NCBI RefSeq assembly: GCF_003148845.1
Contig: NZ_QGHA01000003.1
Span: 214,928-278,927, forward strand
Origin: Mucilaginibacter oryzae
Lineage (GTDB): Bacteria > Bacteroidota > Bacteroidia > Sphingobacteriales > Sphingobacteriaceae
DNA length: 64,000 nucleotides
Reading direction: 5' to 3'
Positions within the stretch are counted from its first letter, which is position 1. Every line of letters starts with the position of its first letter. Of this stretch, positions 33,155 through 43,297 are shown one piece after another. The position numbers and the translations under genes were made by a program. Under the pieces are notes generated by a model. It saw only the letters and a list, made by a program, of their open reading frames with translations, had not been told where the DNA came from and did no database searches.

Positions 33155-34744
33155 TTATACATCCCTTGCAGGATCCCACTTTTCAAGGTAATCGGCCACG
33201 CGCCTTACAAACGATCCGCCTAAAGCGCCGTCAACAACCCTATGGTCGTACGACAGGGACAGGAACATCATATGGCGTATGGCGATCACATCGCCCTCTT
33301 TGGTTTCAATTACGGCGGGCTTTTTCTTAATGGCGCCCACGGCCAAAATAGCCACCTGGGGCTGGTTAATAATAGGCGTACCCATTACATTACCAAACGA
33401 ACCCACATTGGTAATGGTGAAGGTACCTTCCTTAACCTCGTCAGGTAATAACTTGCCGTTGCGCGCGCGACCGGCCAGGTCATTAACAGCCTTTGTTAAA
33501 CCAACAAGATTCAATTCGTCGGCCTTTTTAATTACCGGCACAATAAGGTTGCCGCTTGGTAAAGCTGTAGCCATACTGATGTTAATGGCAGCTTTTTTGA
33601 TGATCTGCGTTCCGTTAACCGTTACGTTAATCATCGGGAAATCTTTAATGGCCTTAACAACAGCTTCAATAAATATGGGTGTGAAGGTTATTTTTTCTCC
33701 CTCGCGCTTTTCAAAGCTGTTTTTAACCTTTTCGCGCCACAGCACCAGGCTGGTTACATCGGCCTCCACAAATGAGGTTACATGGGGGGATGTTTGCTTA
33801 CTCATCACCATATGATCGGCAATGAGGCGGCGCATCCGGTCCATCTCAATAATCTCGTCAGTGCCGGATATTGATGCGGCAACCGGAGCCGACGCAGGTG
33901 TATTTCGTTCAGATTTTGTTTCTGCGGGCGCAGCTGGAGTTGCAGCTTTTTCAAAGCTAACCGGTTCAGCATACTGAGGGGTACTCACAGCAGGTTGAGC
34001 TTCCGGAGTGATAGTCGGCTGCTGATCATTATTTTTAACGGTCTGGGGCTCAACAGCGGGCGGCAAAGGTGCTTCGGCTGATGAATTAACCTGTACCGGT
34101 GTGGTAAAATCCGCAGCCGCCGGTGGTGCATTTTGCACTTTAGCAACAGATAAAGTTTTGTTTTGCAGGTAGTTTAACAGATCATCCTTGGTTAAGCGCC
34201 CGTCAGACCCTGTTCCGGGGATATGGTCAAGTTCATCAGTACTGATCCCTTCCTGCGCGGCAATATTGCGTACCAAAGGAGAATAAAAACGTCCTTCAGC
34301 TTTAAAAACAGGAGCCTGCGGTACAGATCGTTGTTCCAACTGCTCGATGCCCGGTATATCGTCAAAATTTGCCTGCTGCGGTTCGGCTTCAGGCTGGTCT
34401 TTTATAGCTGTAAACGGAACCGACTCATGATATAAATTGTCGTTACTCGCGGCGGTGTCTACGTTTACCGCGTTTTCGGGCTGGATGGTTACCTCTTCAG
34501 CTTCGCCGGTTTCAATAACCGCTATAACAGCCCCAACCTGTACAACATCATTCTCCTTATACAGTTGTTCAACTAATTTACCCGCTACAGGCGAAGGCAC
34601 GTCCGAGTCAACCTTATCGGTTGCAATCTCCATTACCGCTTCATCAGCATCCACTTTATCTCCGGGGTTTTTAAGCCATTTAATAACAGTTGCTTCTGCA
34701 ACGCTCTCCCCCATTTTTGGCAACAATAGTTGATATCTGGCCAT
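33155..34744 (-). CDS. Dihydrolipoyl acyltransferase, E2 of a 2-oxoacid dehydrogenase complex
   Basis: The 529-residue protein contains one lipoyl domain with ATDKVDSD (Lys44 the lipoylation site), a long Pro/Ala/Thr/Glu-rich linker (about 80-150 and 200-290), an E3-binding domain (YSPLVRNIAAQEGIS, about 155-195), and the catalytic domain with DHRVVDG (His501, Asp505). It transfers acyl groups from lipoamide to CoA. Whether the complex acts on branched-chain 2-oxoacids, pyruvate or 2-oxoglutarate is not decided by motifs; E1 and E3 genes are not nearby. The gene follows cinA by 42 bases. ATG at 34768 would add eight residues before MARYQLLLPKMGES. Confidence 0.92.
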   Translation of the reverse strand: MARYQLLLPKMGESVAEATVIKWLKNPGDKVDADEAVMEIATDKVDSDVPSPVAGKLVEQLYKENDVVQVGAVIAVIETGEAEEVTIQPENAVNVDTAASNDNLYHESVPFTAIKDQPEAEPQQANFDDIPGIEQLEQRSVPQAPVFKAEGRFYSPLVRNIAAQEGISTDELDHIPGTGSDGRLTKDDLLNYLQNKTLSVAKVQNAPPAAADFTTPVQVNSSAEAPLPPAVEPQTVKNNDQQPTITPEAQPAVSTPQYAEPVSFEKAATPAAPAETKSERNTPASAPVAASISGTDEIIEMDRMRRLIADHMVMSKQTSPHVTSFVEADVTSLVLWREKVKNSFEKREGEKITFTPIFIEAVVKAIKDFPMINVTVNGTQIIKKAAINISMATALPSGNLIVPVIKKADELNLVGLTKAVNDLAGRARNGKLLPDEVKEGTFTITNVGSFGNVMGTPIINQPQVAILAVGAIKKKPAVIETKEGDVIAIRHMMFLSLSYDHRVVDGALGGSFVRRVADYLEKWDPARDV

Positions 34745-34786
34745 GCGTACAATATAGTTTGACCTCAAATTTATTAATTTTCGCTG

Positions 34787-36034
34787 TTACTTGTCAATTT
34801 CTGCAAGTAAATTATTCAACATCGCCAGGGCCATTACAGCGCTCCTTTCAATATTTTGACGGCGTTTACCGTCAAATGTGTATTTCTTTATCACGGTTTT
34901 TTGTTTGCCTGCAACCGCAATCCATACGGTGCCAACGGGTTTATCTTCGGTTCCGCCGCCGGGGCCGGCAACACCTGTAATAGCCACAGCCAGGTCTGAT
35001 TTAAAATTAAGCAGCGCGCCCTCTACCATTTCCTTTACGGTTTCCTCGCTAACGGCTCCGTGTTGCCATAAAGTTTCATTGCGCACTCCCAAAATACTCT
35101 CCTTTAACTCGTACGAGTACGATACAGCGCCGCCTAAAAACACCAGCGACGAGCCCGCATGCTGCGTGAAGAGATGCGACAAATAACCGCCGGTACAGCT
35201 TTCGGCTACTGATAAAGTGAGGCCGCGGCTTTCCATTTTATCCAATATCGCCTTCTCAAGCGGGATGTCCTGGTCAATGACAAATGGCGAACCTATCCGG
35301 TCAATAAACCTGGCTGCGAAAATATCAACCTGCGCCTGTAAAACATTTTCATCTTCGCCAAAAGCGCTTAAACGCAAACGTACTTGCCCGGGTTTAGGCA
35401 GATAGGCTAATTTGATATATGGCGGCAGGTCATTTTCAATATCGGCAATCCGTTCAGCTAAAAACGATTCACCCTCACCTACTGTAAGTAGAGTTTTATG
35501 GATGATAACCGGCAGTTTAAGCGTGGCTTTTAGTTTAGGGATTACCTGCCCCTCCATCATATACATCATTTCGAACGGTACGCCCGGCATCGACATATAA
35601 ATTACCCCGTTGTGGTTAAACCACATGCCCGGCGCGGTACCGTTTTGGTTAAGCACCACCTCGCAATTGGCGGGTACAAGGGCCTGCTGCCTGTTTACTT
35701 CTAATAAAGGCCGGTTATACTTGGCAAAAATGCGCTCCACATTGGTTAAAGCATCCTTATTTTCCACAAACCCGACACCGAAGTATTCGGCTAAGGTTTT
35801 TTTGGTGATATCGTCTTTGGTGGGCCCTAAACCACCGGTTATAAAGATAACATCCGCGCGACCGGCAGCTTCCGATAAAGCTTTCAGGATATGCTCCCGG
35901 TCATCACTTACTGAGGTGATCTGCTTCACCCTTAAACCTATTTTATTAAGCTCGGTGGCCATCCAGGCGGAGTTGGTATCTACTATTTGTCCTATCAATA
36001 TCTCGTCGCCGATGGTAATAATCTCTGCCAGCAT
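34787..36034 (-). CDS. cinA: CinA-family nicotinamide-nucleotide amidohydrolase
   Basis: A 415-residue two-domain CinA. The N-terminal domain (about 1-170) has the MoaB/MogA-like start TIGDEILIGQIVDTN and TGGLGPTKDD, associated with ADP-ribose pyrophosphatase activity. The C-terminal domain (about 255-410) has VAESCTGG and TGVAGPGGG, the PncC NMN-deamidase region. The enzyme converts NMN to nicotinic acid mononucleotide in the pyridine-nucleotide cycle. Here NMN is also the intermediate of the NAD salvage operon at 11-14 kb. It lies six bases after lptD and 42 bases before the E2 gene. Confidence 0.92.
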   Translation of the reverse strand: MLAEIITIGDEILIGQIVDTNSAWMATELNKIGLRVKQITSVSDDREHILKALSEAAGRADVIFITGGLGPTKDDITKKTLAEYFGVGFVENKDALTNVERIFAKYNRPLLEVNRQQALVPANCEVVLNQNGTAPGMWFNHNGVIYMSMPGVPFEMMYMMEGQVIPKLKATLKLPVIIHKTLLTVGEGESFLAERIADIENDLPPYIKLAYLPKPGQVRLRLSAFGEDENVLQAQVDIFAARFIDRIGSPFVIDQDIPLEKAILDKMESRGLTLSVAESCTGGYLSHLFTQHAGSSLVFLGGAVSYSYELKESILGVRNETLWQHGAVSEETVKEMVEGALLNFKSDLAVAITGVAGPGGGTEDKPVGTVWIAVAGKQKTVIKKYTFDGKRRQNIERSAVMALAMLNNLLAEIDK

Positions 36035-36040
36035 GTTTAG

Positions 36041-38785
36041 TTAATAAAAGGTTGATGTTGGGTTGTAATCGCTTCGTTTACTTAATTTCAAATCCTGCAA
36101 AATAGATGCTTTTACTTTTAAAGTTACGTTATACATTTTGTAAACGCCAAACGGGATCCACTGAAAGGAAAGATCCCAGCAATGCAGGTCGCGATAAATG
36201 GAAAACGATGTAGCGCTCGCAAACTTGGCGGCCTTGATATCGTAGGTAGTCGTAGCCTGAATTTTCCATTTTTGAGTAAGGTTCACATCGCCCGATACCT
36301 GCAAGGTGTTGCTGGTATTTTTGTTATTCAGATAGTTTTGATAGCTGAAACTATAATTCAGCGACAGGTTCCAGGGTACGTTGAAATCCACATAGGCGTT
36401 GGGATCGCTGTTTACCAAAGCAAGCCTTTGGGCCTGGTTAGGGTTCATGGTAGCGATGGTGTTCAACGCGGCATTGCCGGGAGTTGCTTTGGTTGAATTG
36501 AGGCTTCCCCCCATAGAAATATTCAAACCTGTTAAGGTCGGGAATTTACCGTCCTGCCATGCATACCGGTTAATATAGCGGCTTGTGCGTACAATCTGGT
36601 TATTGGCTATCGAATCGCTAACGCGGATCACGTACGGGCTAAACACCCCCGAAAAGCTGATACTAAGTTTTTGATTAAAAATAGCGGTATGACCCGAAAA
36701 CGAAATATCAGATAATTTCATGGTATCGGCCGCGAAGTTGTAAAAAGTTGAAAAAGATAAGCCCTGTAAAATGGTGATCTTCTTGTCGGTGCCGGTAGTA
36801 TCGGTTGATTTGGCTTTAACCTTGGCTTCAATAGTATTATCTACCGAAAAATTCAGGCCGGCTTGTTTCCCCGCCGACGGACCGCCATACACACCGTTTT
36901 GAAAAATAGAATATTTTTGATAGCTGTAAGGGTAAGGTATAGTTGCCTGGCTTACGGCTGTTTTATAATATCCAAAACTCGGATCGCTAAAATCGGGCCG
37001 GTAACTGAAGCTGATAGATGGCGTAGCAACATGCCTGATGGCTTTGAGGTTACCATGTTTAAAATACATGGTACCGTACAACTTGGTAGAAAAACCGGTG
37101 CTTACGCTGTATTCGCCCGCGCGTTTAAACCCGGGTATCGTATCAATAACCAGCTGGTTTGACCCGGAGATACTTCCCCTTTCAAACCTTTCGTTAATGC
37201 TTTGAAAATACCAGCGTTCAACATAGTTAACACTGCTGTTAAACTGGAAATATTTAAGTACGTTTAAGCCCAAACTTACCGGTATGGTATGTTGAAAGCC
37301 ATTTTGCAGGCGTTTTGATAAAGTTTCGCTTTTAAATAACTGGCTTTCCGGTACATCATTCACCTTGTTGGTACCTACCAGGTTATAACTTACGGTAATT
37401 TTTTGATACCATTTCTGCTCGCCTACCCTATCCTTCGAATCGAAAGGGTTTATGGACGACATGCCGAAGGCGATGGTAGGCAACTCGATACTTACGGTTT
37501 TACGGGCTATATCCTGGCTATGCGAAATACCCACGCTTAAGTTAAAAGGTGTTCCCGCCCAGGTTTTACCGTAAGAGATACTGGACCTTAAACTGCTTTG
37601 GGCAAGCGCATTCACGTTATAGTTACTTGAAGCCGGGTTATTTCTGAAAAATCCTGAAGTTCCCGCGTCGACAGATGCACTAAAAGTGGAGCCCGGGTTG
37701 GCATTGGCATCCTGAACGTGCGACCAGTAAATATGCGCATCCTTTTGCGCCGGATCGCCTTCCAATCCGTAATTATGCGAGCCGAAGCTCAGCGTAACGT
37801 TACCCGTATATTTATAGCGTTTTAAATACCTCGCGGTACTGCTCAGTTCGTACGACCCTTTTGAATAGACGGTAGCAGTTGTGGTTAAATCAACATAATC
37901 GCTTATACCGATATAGTAACCAAATCCCCTCAGGTAAAAACCAAGGGTATTATCCTCACCAAAGGTAGGCAGTATAACACCTGAGGTACGCGTATCTGGT
38001 TTTGGGAAAAAGCCGAAGGGAATAGCAAGCGGCAGGGGAACGCCTTCAATTTCAAGATAGGCCGGACCGGAGATGATGCGTTTCTTCTCGCCGATACCGC
38101 GGGTAATCACAATGCCAAAGTGCGTATCGGGATAGGGCAAATCGCAGGTGCTGTAAATTACGTTACGATAGGCTACTTCTTCATCGTTAAGTTTTTTTGC
38201 CTGGCCGCCCGATATGAAGTTACCATCCTGCTCGGATGCGGGGTTGTAAATTTTCACCTTTTTGGTTTCGTAATTAAAAAACAACGAATCGGCAGCTACG
38301 GGTTTATCTGATTTTTGTTTAAGGATTGGCCGCCCTCCAAGGTACCTGTGGGATACCGGATCAATTTTACCACGGGCGAATACGATATGGTTATTCCTGT
38401 CTACACGGATATAATCGGCATCCAACTCAAAATCTTCGTAGGTTACACGCGCCTTACCATACAAATGAAGGATGTTATGATCGTTATCGGCATGGGTGGA
38501 ATCTTCAGCTGTTGCTTTTACTTCCGATTCCAGGCCGCCATTCTTCTTTTTCTTTGTGGTATCATTGGCAGGTAAAGAATTTACAGGCTTGCCATTGCGC
38601 AGGGGTGTAATTGAACCCGATTGCTTACCTTTAAGAAGTTTCTTATCGCGAAGCGAATCGAGTTTGACAATGGTATCCGTTACCGGCTTGCAGCCATACT
38701 CGTAATTTAAAACCGGGCTGGCATGTGTAACCCCGTTTACTATTAATATAATTGCAAGCAGAAAAAAGAAGGTTGTGGATTTCAA
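36041..38785 (-). CDS. lptD: LptD-like outer-membrane LPS assembly protein
   Basis: A 914-residue exported protein (signal peptide about 1-22). An OstA/LptA-like beta-jellyroll region (about 95-210; HLYGKARVTYEDFELDADYI) precedes a large beta-barrel domain with the repeated aromatic-ended strands of outer-membrane proteins up to the C-terminus. This is the Bacteroidota form of LptD, which inserts LPS into the outer leaflet. Sequence features seen include EIEGVPLPLAIPFGFFP at the barrel entrance, a conserved LptD segment. It starts a probable operon lptD-cinA-E2 and is divergent from an amidase gene with only 52 bases between starts. Confidence 0.9.
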   Translation of the reverse strand: MKSTTFFFLLAIILIVNGVTHASPVLNYEYGCKPVTDTIVKLDSLRDKKLLKGKQSGSITPLRNGKPVNSLPANDTTKKKKNGGLESEVKATAEDSTHADNDHNILHLYGKARVTYEDFELDADYIRVDRNNHIVFARGKIDPVSHRYLGGRPILKQKSDKPVAADSLFFNYETKKVKIYNPASEQDGNFISGGQAKKLNDEEVAYRNVIYSTCDLPYPDTHFGIVITRGIGEKKRIISGPAYLEIEGVPLPLAIPFGFFPKPDTRTSGVILPTFGEDNTLGFYLRGFGYYIGISDYVDLTTTATVYSKGSYELSSTARYLKRYKYTGNVTLSFGSHNYGLEGDPAQKDAHIYWSHVQDANANPGSTFSASVDAGTSGFFRNNPASSNYNVNALAQSSLRSSISYGKTWAGTPFNLSVGISHSQDIARKTVSIELPTIAFGMSSINPFDSKDRVGEQKWYQKITVSYNLVGTNKVNDVPESQLFKSETLSKRLQNGFQHTIPVSLGLNVLKYFQFNSSVNYVERWYFQSINERFERGSISGSNQLVIDTIPGFKRAGEYSVSTGFSTKLYGTMYFKHGNLKAIRHVATPSISFSYRPDFSDPSFGYYKTAVSQATIPYPYSYQKYSIFQNGVYGGPSAGKQAGLNFSVDNTIEAKVKAKSTDTTGTDKKITILQGLSFSTFYNFAADTMKLSDISFSGHTAIFNQKLSISFSGVFSPYVIRVSDSIANNQIVRTSRYINRYAWQDGKFPTLTGLNISMGGSLNSTKATPGNAALNTIATMNPNQAQRLALVNSDPNAYVDFNVPWNLSLNYSFSYQNYLNNKNTSNTLQVSGDVNLTQKWKIQATTTYDIKAAKFASATSFSIYRDLHCWDLSFQWIPFGVYKMYNVTLKVKASILQDLKLSKRSDYNPTSTFY

Positions 38786-38801
38786 AATTGATTATGAATA
38801 G

Positions 38802-38809
38802 TATTTTTG
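38802..38809 (+). promoter_or_regulatory. -7 element TATTTTTG of the amidase gene
   Basis: TAnnTTTG at 38802-38809, ending 28 bases before the amidase ATG. No TTG at the ideal upstream distance was found. Confidence 0.5.
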
Positions 38810-38829
38810 CAGATATAGTTAACAGCGTT

Positions 38830-38837
38830 CAAAAATA
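38830..38837 (-). promoter_or_regulatory. -7 element TATTTTTG of lptD
   Basis: The minus strand reads TATTTTTG at 38837-38830, ending 44 bases before the lptD start and directly abutting the amidase start codon, so the two promoters face each other across about 20 bases. Confidence 0.5.
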
Positions 38838-39770
38838 ATGAAAAATAAGGCATTGAAAAGATTGATTTATCGTTTATGTGTGTTGTTGGTTTTCCTTTCA
38901 GTTCATCCTTTTAATTCATTTTGTTCAATACCCGGTAGCAGGCCTGTTGCAAACAGGGATACCGTAGTACCCGCCACCGGCTTCAAAATAAAAACAATCA
39001 TTATCGATCCCGGGCACGGCGGTAAGCCATCAAGTAATGTGGGGCATTATTCGCACGGTGCATCTGGCTCATATTCATCAGAAAGGAATGTAACGCTGGC
39101 TATCGCGTTTAAATTGCAGGCTGCCATAGAAAAAGAATTGGGCGGCGTTAAGGCCGTAATGACCCGCACCACCGAAGATGACGTATCCTTTGAGCGCAGG
39201 GCCCAGATAGCCAACGAAAACAAAGGCCAGCTTTTTATATCCATCCATTGCAATTCCCTGTCAGACAGGGTTATTCGCGAACGCGTGGGCACCAAACATA
39301 AAAAGCCGGTATACCGCTCGGTACGGGTGCCCGATCGTTCAGGGAAAGGTGTACTGATGCTTGTTTACGGTTTGCACCGCACCCGCGAAGAGGAAAAAGC
39401 GATACAAAACAACCAGGTTGGTGAAGAAACCGAGCTTGACGGCGGCGCACTTGACCCGGATGATCCGACAACCATTATTTTAACAAACGAGTATAAGCGC
39501 AAATTCCGCCTGCAAAGTATCAAGCTTGCAACACTTATCAACAGTGAATTTACCGATACCGACGGAAGAAAAAGCGAGGGTATCCGCGAGCAGGGCATTT
39601 ACGTGCTTTGCCATAGCGCCATGCCATCGGTACTGGTTGAAACCGGCTATATCAACAATCCGGATGATGAAAAATACCTGAACTCGGAAGAAGGACAGAA
39701 CGAAATCGTAGCATCTATTGTGAGGGCGCTATCCATTTATAAAAAGGATATGGAGCAGGTTTCGCAATAA
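38838..39770 (+). CDS. N-acetylmuramoyl-L-alanine amidase (AmiC type)
   Basis: A 310-residue exported zinc amidase (amidase_3). Zinc ligands are visible: His60 in IDPGHGG, Glu82 in SSERNVTL, and His137 in SIHCNS; the catalytic Glu is in LVETGYINN near 280. It cleaves the bond between MurNAc and the stem peptide during cell separation. An insertion of about 50 residues (146-200), basic at first, then acidic (EEKAIQNNQVGEETELDGG), between the third ligand and the C-terminal part may be a regulatory helix of the kind controlled by EnvC-like activators. Divergent from lptD, followed by an MCE gene. Confidence 0.9.
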   Translation: MKNKALKRLIYRLCVLLVFLSVHPFNSFCSIPGSRPVANRDTVVPATGFKIKTIIIDPGHGGKPSSNVGHYSHGASGSYSSERNVTLAIAFKLQAAIEKELGGVKAVMTRTTEDDVSFERRAQIANENKGQLFISIHCNSLSDRVIRERVGTKHKKPVYRSVRVPDRSGKGVLMLVYGLHRTREEEKAIQNNQVGEETELDGGALDPDDPTTIILTNEYKRKFRLQSIKLATLINSEFTDTDGRKSEGIREQGIYVLCHSAMPSVLVETGYINNPDDEKYLNSEEGQNEIVASIVRALSIYKKDMEQVSQ

Positions 39771-39883
39771 TTTCGCTCCATTAACTTTTACGGTACATAT
39801 AAATATAACGTACATATAAAACATATCGGCCTGTTTGCAGGTTTATCAACTTAAACAAATACACAAGGGTTAAAATCTACCTA

Positions 39884-40828
39884 ATGAAAATTTCTAACGA
39901 AACCAAAATTGGCGCACTTACAGCCATAGCAATTACCATACTCATTTTAGGATACAGCTATTTACGCGGAAACGATGTTTTTTCGGGCTCAAATAAATAC
40001 TACGCTATTTACAATAGTGTAGACGGCCTGGCCGTATCAAAACCTGTGCTGGTAAACGGCTACCAGATTGGCCGGATCTCAAAAATGGAACTGCAGCACG
40101 ATGGCCGTACAGTAGTTGAATTTAAGATTGATCCGGATGTTGTGGTACCCAAGAATACGCTCGCCAAACTTGAAAGTACAGATCTTTTAGGCAGCAAAGC
40201 GGTTGTTTTTCAATTAGGCGACAGTAAGGCGCCAGCTGAAGACAGGGACACACTTAAAGCTGATATACAGGGAAGCCTGGCCGAAAGCCTGCAGCCCATT
40301 CAGAAAAAGGCCGAGATGCTGATCAGTAAGCTTGACTCATCGCTTTCGGCTGTAAACAAGATCCTGAACCCTAATTTTCAAAAAAATATCGACCGCAGTT
40401 TTATGAGTATCGCCAACTCGTTGCAAACTTTGGAAGGTACCACTAAAAAAATTGACAACCTGGTTGGCGCCCAAACCGGGCATATCGGCAATATTCTGGC
40501 TAATGCCGACGTAGCATCAGGCAGCTTAAAAACCAGTACCGCGCACCTGGCCACCATGACTGCTAATTTTGATAAAGTGAGCAGCGATATTGCAGCTGGA
40601 AACCTCAAACAAACGTTAGACAACGCCAACAAAGCCATGGCCGATCTGCAGGCTACTATCGCCAAAATCAACTCGGGCCAGGGATCATTAGGTTTATTGA
40701 TGAACGATGATAAGATGTATAAAAACCTTACCGATGCTTCAAACAACCTGAATAACCTGTTTATTGATTTGAAGGCCCATCCAAAACGCTATGTAAGCTT
40801 CTCGGTATTTGGTGGTAAAAAAGATTAA
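39884..40828 (+). CDS. MCE/MlaD-family lipid-transport protein
   Basis: The 314-residue protein has an N-terminal membrane anchor (about 10-28), an MCE domain (about 38-115; VDGLAVSKPVLVNGYQIGRI and LLGSKAVVFQLG), and a long helical coiled-coil-like tail with repeated N/T/A-rich segments (about 130-300). MlaD-like proteins form periplasmic hexamers that move phospholipids between membranes with an MlaE permease and MlaF ATPase. Those partners are not in the window. It follows the amidase gene by 113 bases and is closed by a terminator. Confidence 0.9.
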   Translation: MKISNETKIGALTAIAITILILGYSYLRGNDVFSGSNKYYAIYNSVDGLAVSKPVLVNGYQIGRISKMELQHDGRTVVEFKIDPDVVVPKNTLAKLESTDLLGSKAVVFQLGDSKAPAEDRDTLKADIQGSLAESLQPIQKKAEMLISKLDSSLSAVNKILNPNFQKNIDRSFMSIANSLQTLEGTTKKIDNLVGAQTGHIGNILANADVASGSLKTSTAHLATMTANFDKVSSDIAAGNLKQTLDNANKAMADLQATIAKINSGQGSLGLLMNDDKMYKNLTDASNNLNNLFIDLKAHPKRYVSFSVFGGKKD

Positions 40829-40856
40829 AGGATTTTTCGTTAGCATACCATGCATA

Positions 40857-40900
40857 AAAACAGCCATTGCTCACATCGGGCAATCGCTGTTTTGTTTTTC
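40857..40900 (+). terminator. Intrinsic terminator after the MCE gene
   Basis: AAAACAGC (40857-40864) pairs with GCTGTTTT (40886-40893); inside, ATTGC (40866-40870) pairs with GCAAT (40880-40884) after one mismatch. A GTTTTTC run follows. Confidence 0.8.
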
Positions 40901-40983
40901 GGACAAACGGGCTAACCCTGATATACAAGCAAAACTCAATAAGGATTGTTTACGTTTAAGAGAAACCGCGGTGTATTCAATAA

Positions 40984-41898
40984 CTATTCAATAACGAAGG
41001 TCTTGCCTTCAATAGCCAGTTCGGTGTGTGGAAAAACGCTTTGCGCTTCATAAAGCAACTCATCAAGTGTACGGTAACGGGCCGAGAAGTGACCAATAAG
41101 CAGTTTACGAACATTTGTTTTCGACGCAATCTCCCCGGCCTGCACTGCGGTTGTATGATGGGTAATTACCGCCCTGTCCAGCATATCATGTAAAAAGGTT
41201 GCTTCATGATAAAGCAAGTTAACATTACTGATCTGCTCAAAATAACTTTCGTTATACATCGTGTCTGAGCAGTAGGCATATGATTTGGGTACGGCCGAAT
41301 CGATAGTGAGTTCTTCGTTTTTATAAACCTTGCCATTCTCGTCGGTATAATCGCCCCCTTTTTTAAGGATGGAATAATAGGCTACCGAAATGTTCAGTTC
41401 TTCAATTTTCTCCTTGATGAGTTTACGCAAACGCTTTTTCTCCCTGAACAAAAAGCCCGTGCATGCAATGCGATGATCAAGCGGAATAGTTTCGATAATC
41501 ACATCATTGTTAACCACAACTACTTCCGGTTTGTCGGTGCTGGTGAAAATATAGTTTAAAGTAAACTGTAGTTCGGTATCTGAATAGCGCAGTTGTAAAT
41601 CGATAATTTCCTTTAGCGGTGCAGGGCAGATCAATACCAGCGGCTTTTTACGGCCGTTAAGGTGCATTGATGATAATAAACCAACAAGGCCTAAGTAATG
41701 ATCGCCGTGAAGATGGCTGATGAGGATATGATCAATACGGCTGGCTTTAATATCATAGCGTAACATTTGCTGCTGTGTGCCTTCGCCGCAATCAATCAAA
41801 TACAGGCGCTCATTGATGTTGAGCACCTGCGAAGTGGGGTTTCTGTTGAATATCGGTGTTGCCGAACTGCTGCCAAGTATTGTTACCTCAAATGTCAT
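40984..41898 (-). CDS. rnz: Ribonuclease Z
   Basis: A 304-residue metallo-beta-lactamase-fold enzyme with the tRNase Z form of the zinc motif, SHLHGDHYLGL (His62, His64, Asp66, His67), GEGTQQQ before it, and the later DTMYN and G-H-F-S-A-R-Y blocks. It removes 3' trailers from pre-tRNAs. The gene is 21 bases downstream of a STAS gene, with which it is probably co-transcribed. Confidence 0.93.
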   Translation of the reverse strand: MTFEVTILGSSSATPIFNRNPTSQVLNINERLYLIDCGEGTQQQMLRYDIKASRIDHILISHLHGDHYLGLVGLLSSMHLNGRKKPLVLICPAPLKEIIDLQLRYSDTELQFTLNYIFTSTDKPEVVVVNNDVIIETIPLDHRIACTGFLFREKKRLRKLIKEKIEELNISVAYYSILKKGGDYTDENGKVYKNEELTIDSAVPKSYAYCSDTMYNESYFEQISNVNLLYHEATFLHDMLDRAVITHHTTAVQAGEIASKTNVRKLLIGHFSARYRTLDELLYEAQSVFPHTELAIEGKTFVIE

Positions 41899-41919
41899 AA
41901 AGGGTAAACAATAAATGGT

Positions 41920-42297
41920 TTATCTTGCTTCTTTCTTTAATTCCTTTTCAATCTCTTCCATAAAAATAAGATCGACACCTTCTTCGGCAGTTGGCACAAT
42001 AGTTAATACATTGTCCAGCTGCGAAATAGCGATTAAACGCGAAACAGCATCATTTAAGCCGGCCAGTATAAATGATCCGGTAGCATTTTTACACAAGCGA
42101 TGACCAACCAAGAGGCTGCTTAAGCCCGATGAATCGGCAAATTTAACCTGCGACAGATCGAGAATAATATTGCGCTGCCCTTCCGTGTTGATCAAAATCA
42201 ACTCCGATTTTAGCTGTGGTGTAACTATCGAATTTAACTTTGATTCGTTAAGCTTCAATACTATATACTTCTCGTGTTTATCTACAGTAAATTTCAT
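41920..42297 (-). CDS. STAS-domain anti-sigma-factor antagonist
   Basis: A 125-residue single STAS domain. The phosphorylation loop F-A-D-S-S-G-L-S-S-L (53-62) has the DSSG pattern with Ser57 as likely kinase target, as in SpoIIAA-like proteins; the start MKFTVDKHEKYIVLKL fits the family. Such proteins bind an anti-sigma factor or related switch kinase, but no RsbW-type kinase is nearby. It lies between purC (50 bases upstream) and rnz (21 bases downstream). Confidence 0.88.
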   Translation of the reverse strand: MKFTVDKHEKYIVLKLNESKLNSIVTPQLKSELILINTEGQRNIILDLSQVKFADSSGLSSLLVGHRLCKNATGSFILAGLNDAVSRLIAISQLDNVLTIVPTAEEGVDLIFMEEIEKELKKEAR

Positions 42298-42347
42298 TCT
42301 TATTTAAAATTGTAAGCTAATATAAATATTTTGTTGATATTTAAAAA

Positions 42348-43292
42348 TTACAGATTGCTAAGCGCGTTGCTTATAGCTGTTTCAACACGTGATATTACGT
42401 TATTGTTTTCGGGCTTAACAAATGTTTCGCCTGTAATTTTTTCATATAGCTCGATGTAACGCTCCGATATGGAACTAACTATTTCGGGTGTCATTTCGGG
42501 CACTACTTGTCCCTCTTTTCCCTGAAAACCGTTTTCGATCAGCCATTTACGCACAAACTCTTTCGAGAGCTGTTTTTGCGGCTCGCCTTTTTCCTGGCGT
42601 TCGGCATATCCATCAGCATAAAAGTATCTTGACGAATCGGGCGTGTGAATCTCATCAATCAGGTAAATCTGGTCACCAATTTTTCCGAATTCGTATTTGG
42701 TATCCACCAAAATCAAACCTTGCCTAGCGGCAATTTCGGTACCGCGTTTAAATAAAGCTTTGGTATAGGCTTCCAGTTTAACGTAATCTTGTTCAGAAAC
42801 AATACCTTTAGCAAGTATATCAGCCCGCGAGATATCCTCATCATGCCCTACCGACGCTTTGGTTGTAGGCGTAATGATAGGCTCGGGCAGGATATCGTTT
42901 TCCTTTAATCCCTCGGGCAAAACCTCGCCGCAAACCTGGCGTTTACCCAACGCATACTCGCGGGCGGCATGCCCTGCCAAATATCCGCGAATCACCATCT
43001 CTACCTTAAAAGGCTCGCAAATACGGCCGATGGTAGCACTTGGATCGGGAACCGCAACCACCCAGTTTGGCACAATATCGGCGGTAGCCTCTAAAAAACG
43101 GGCGGCAATCTGGTTCAGCACCTGTCCTTTATATGGAATCGCTTCAGGCAAAACCACGTCAAAGGCCGAGATCCTGTCGGTAACCACCATAGCCAGGTAT
43201 TTATGATCTATCGTATAAACATCGCGTACTTTCCCCTTATAAAAAGCTGTCTGGCCCGGAAAGTTAAAATGTGTTTCTTTTATTGCGTTCAT
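42348..43292 (-). CDS. purC: Phosphoribosylaminoimidazole-succinocarboxamide synthase
   Basis: The 314-residue enzyme shows SAICAR-synthetase features: [10 protein letters not shown] near 17-26, [31 protein letters not shown], and [12 protein letters not shown]. It ligates aspartate to CAIR in purine synthesis, with ATP. The size matches the yeast-like long form. Other pur genes are not in the window. Upstream, towards phoH, lies a small repeat. Confidence 0.94.
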   Translation of the reverse strand: MNAIKETHFNFPGQTAFYKGKVRDVYTIDHKYLAMVVTDRISAFDVVLPEAIPYKGQVLNQIAARFLEATADIVPNWVVAVPDPSATIGRICEPFKVEMVIRGYLAGHAAREYALGKRQVCGEVLPEGLKENDILPEPIITPTTKASVGHDEDISRADILAKGIVSEQDYVKLEAYTKALFKRGTEIAARQGLILVDTKYEFGKIGDQIYLIDEIHTPDSSRYFYADGYAERQEKGEPQKQLSKEFVRKWLIENGFQGKEGQVVPEMTPEIVSSISERYIELYEKITGETFVKPENNNVISRVETAISNALSNL

Positions 43293-43297
43293 TCCTT

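Noticed and set aside
37600..38700. Several antisense frames across lptD
   Set aside because: Low-complexity translations opposite a clear LptD coding sequence.
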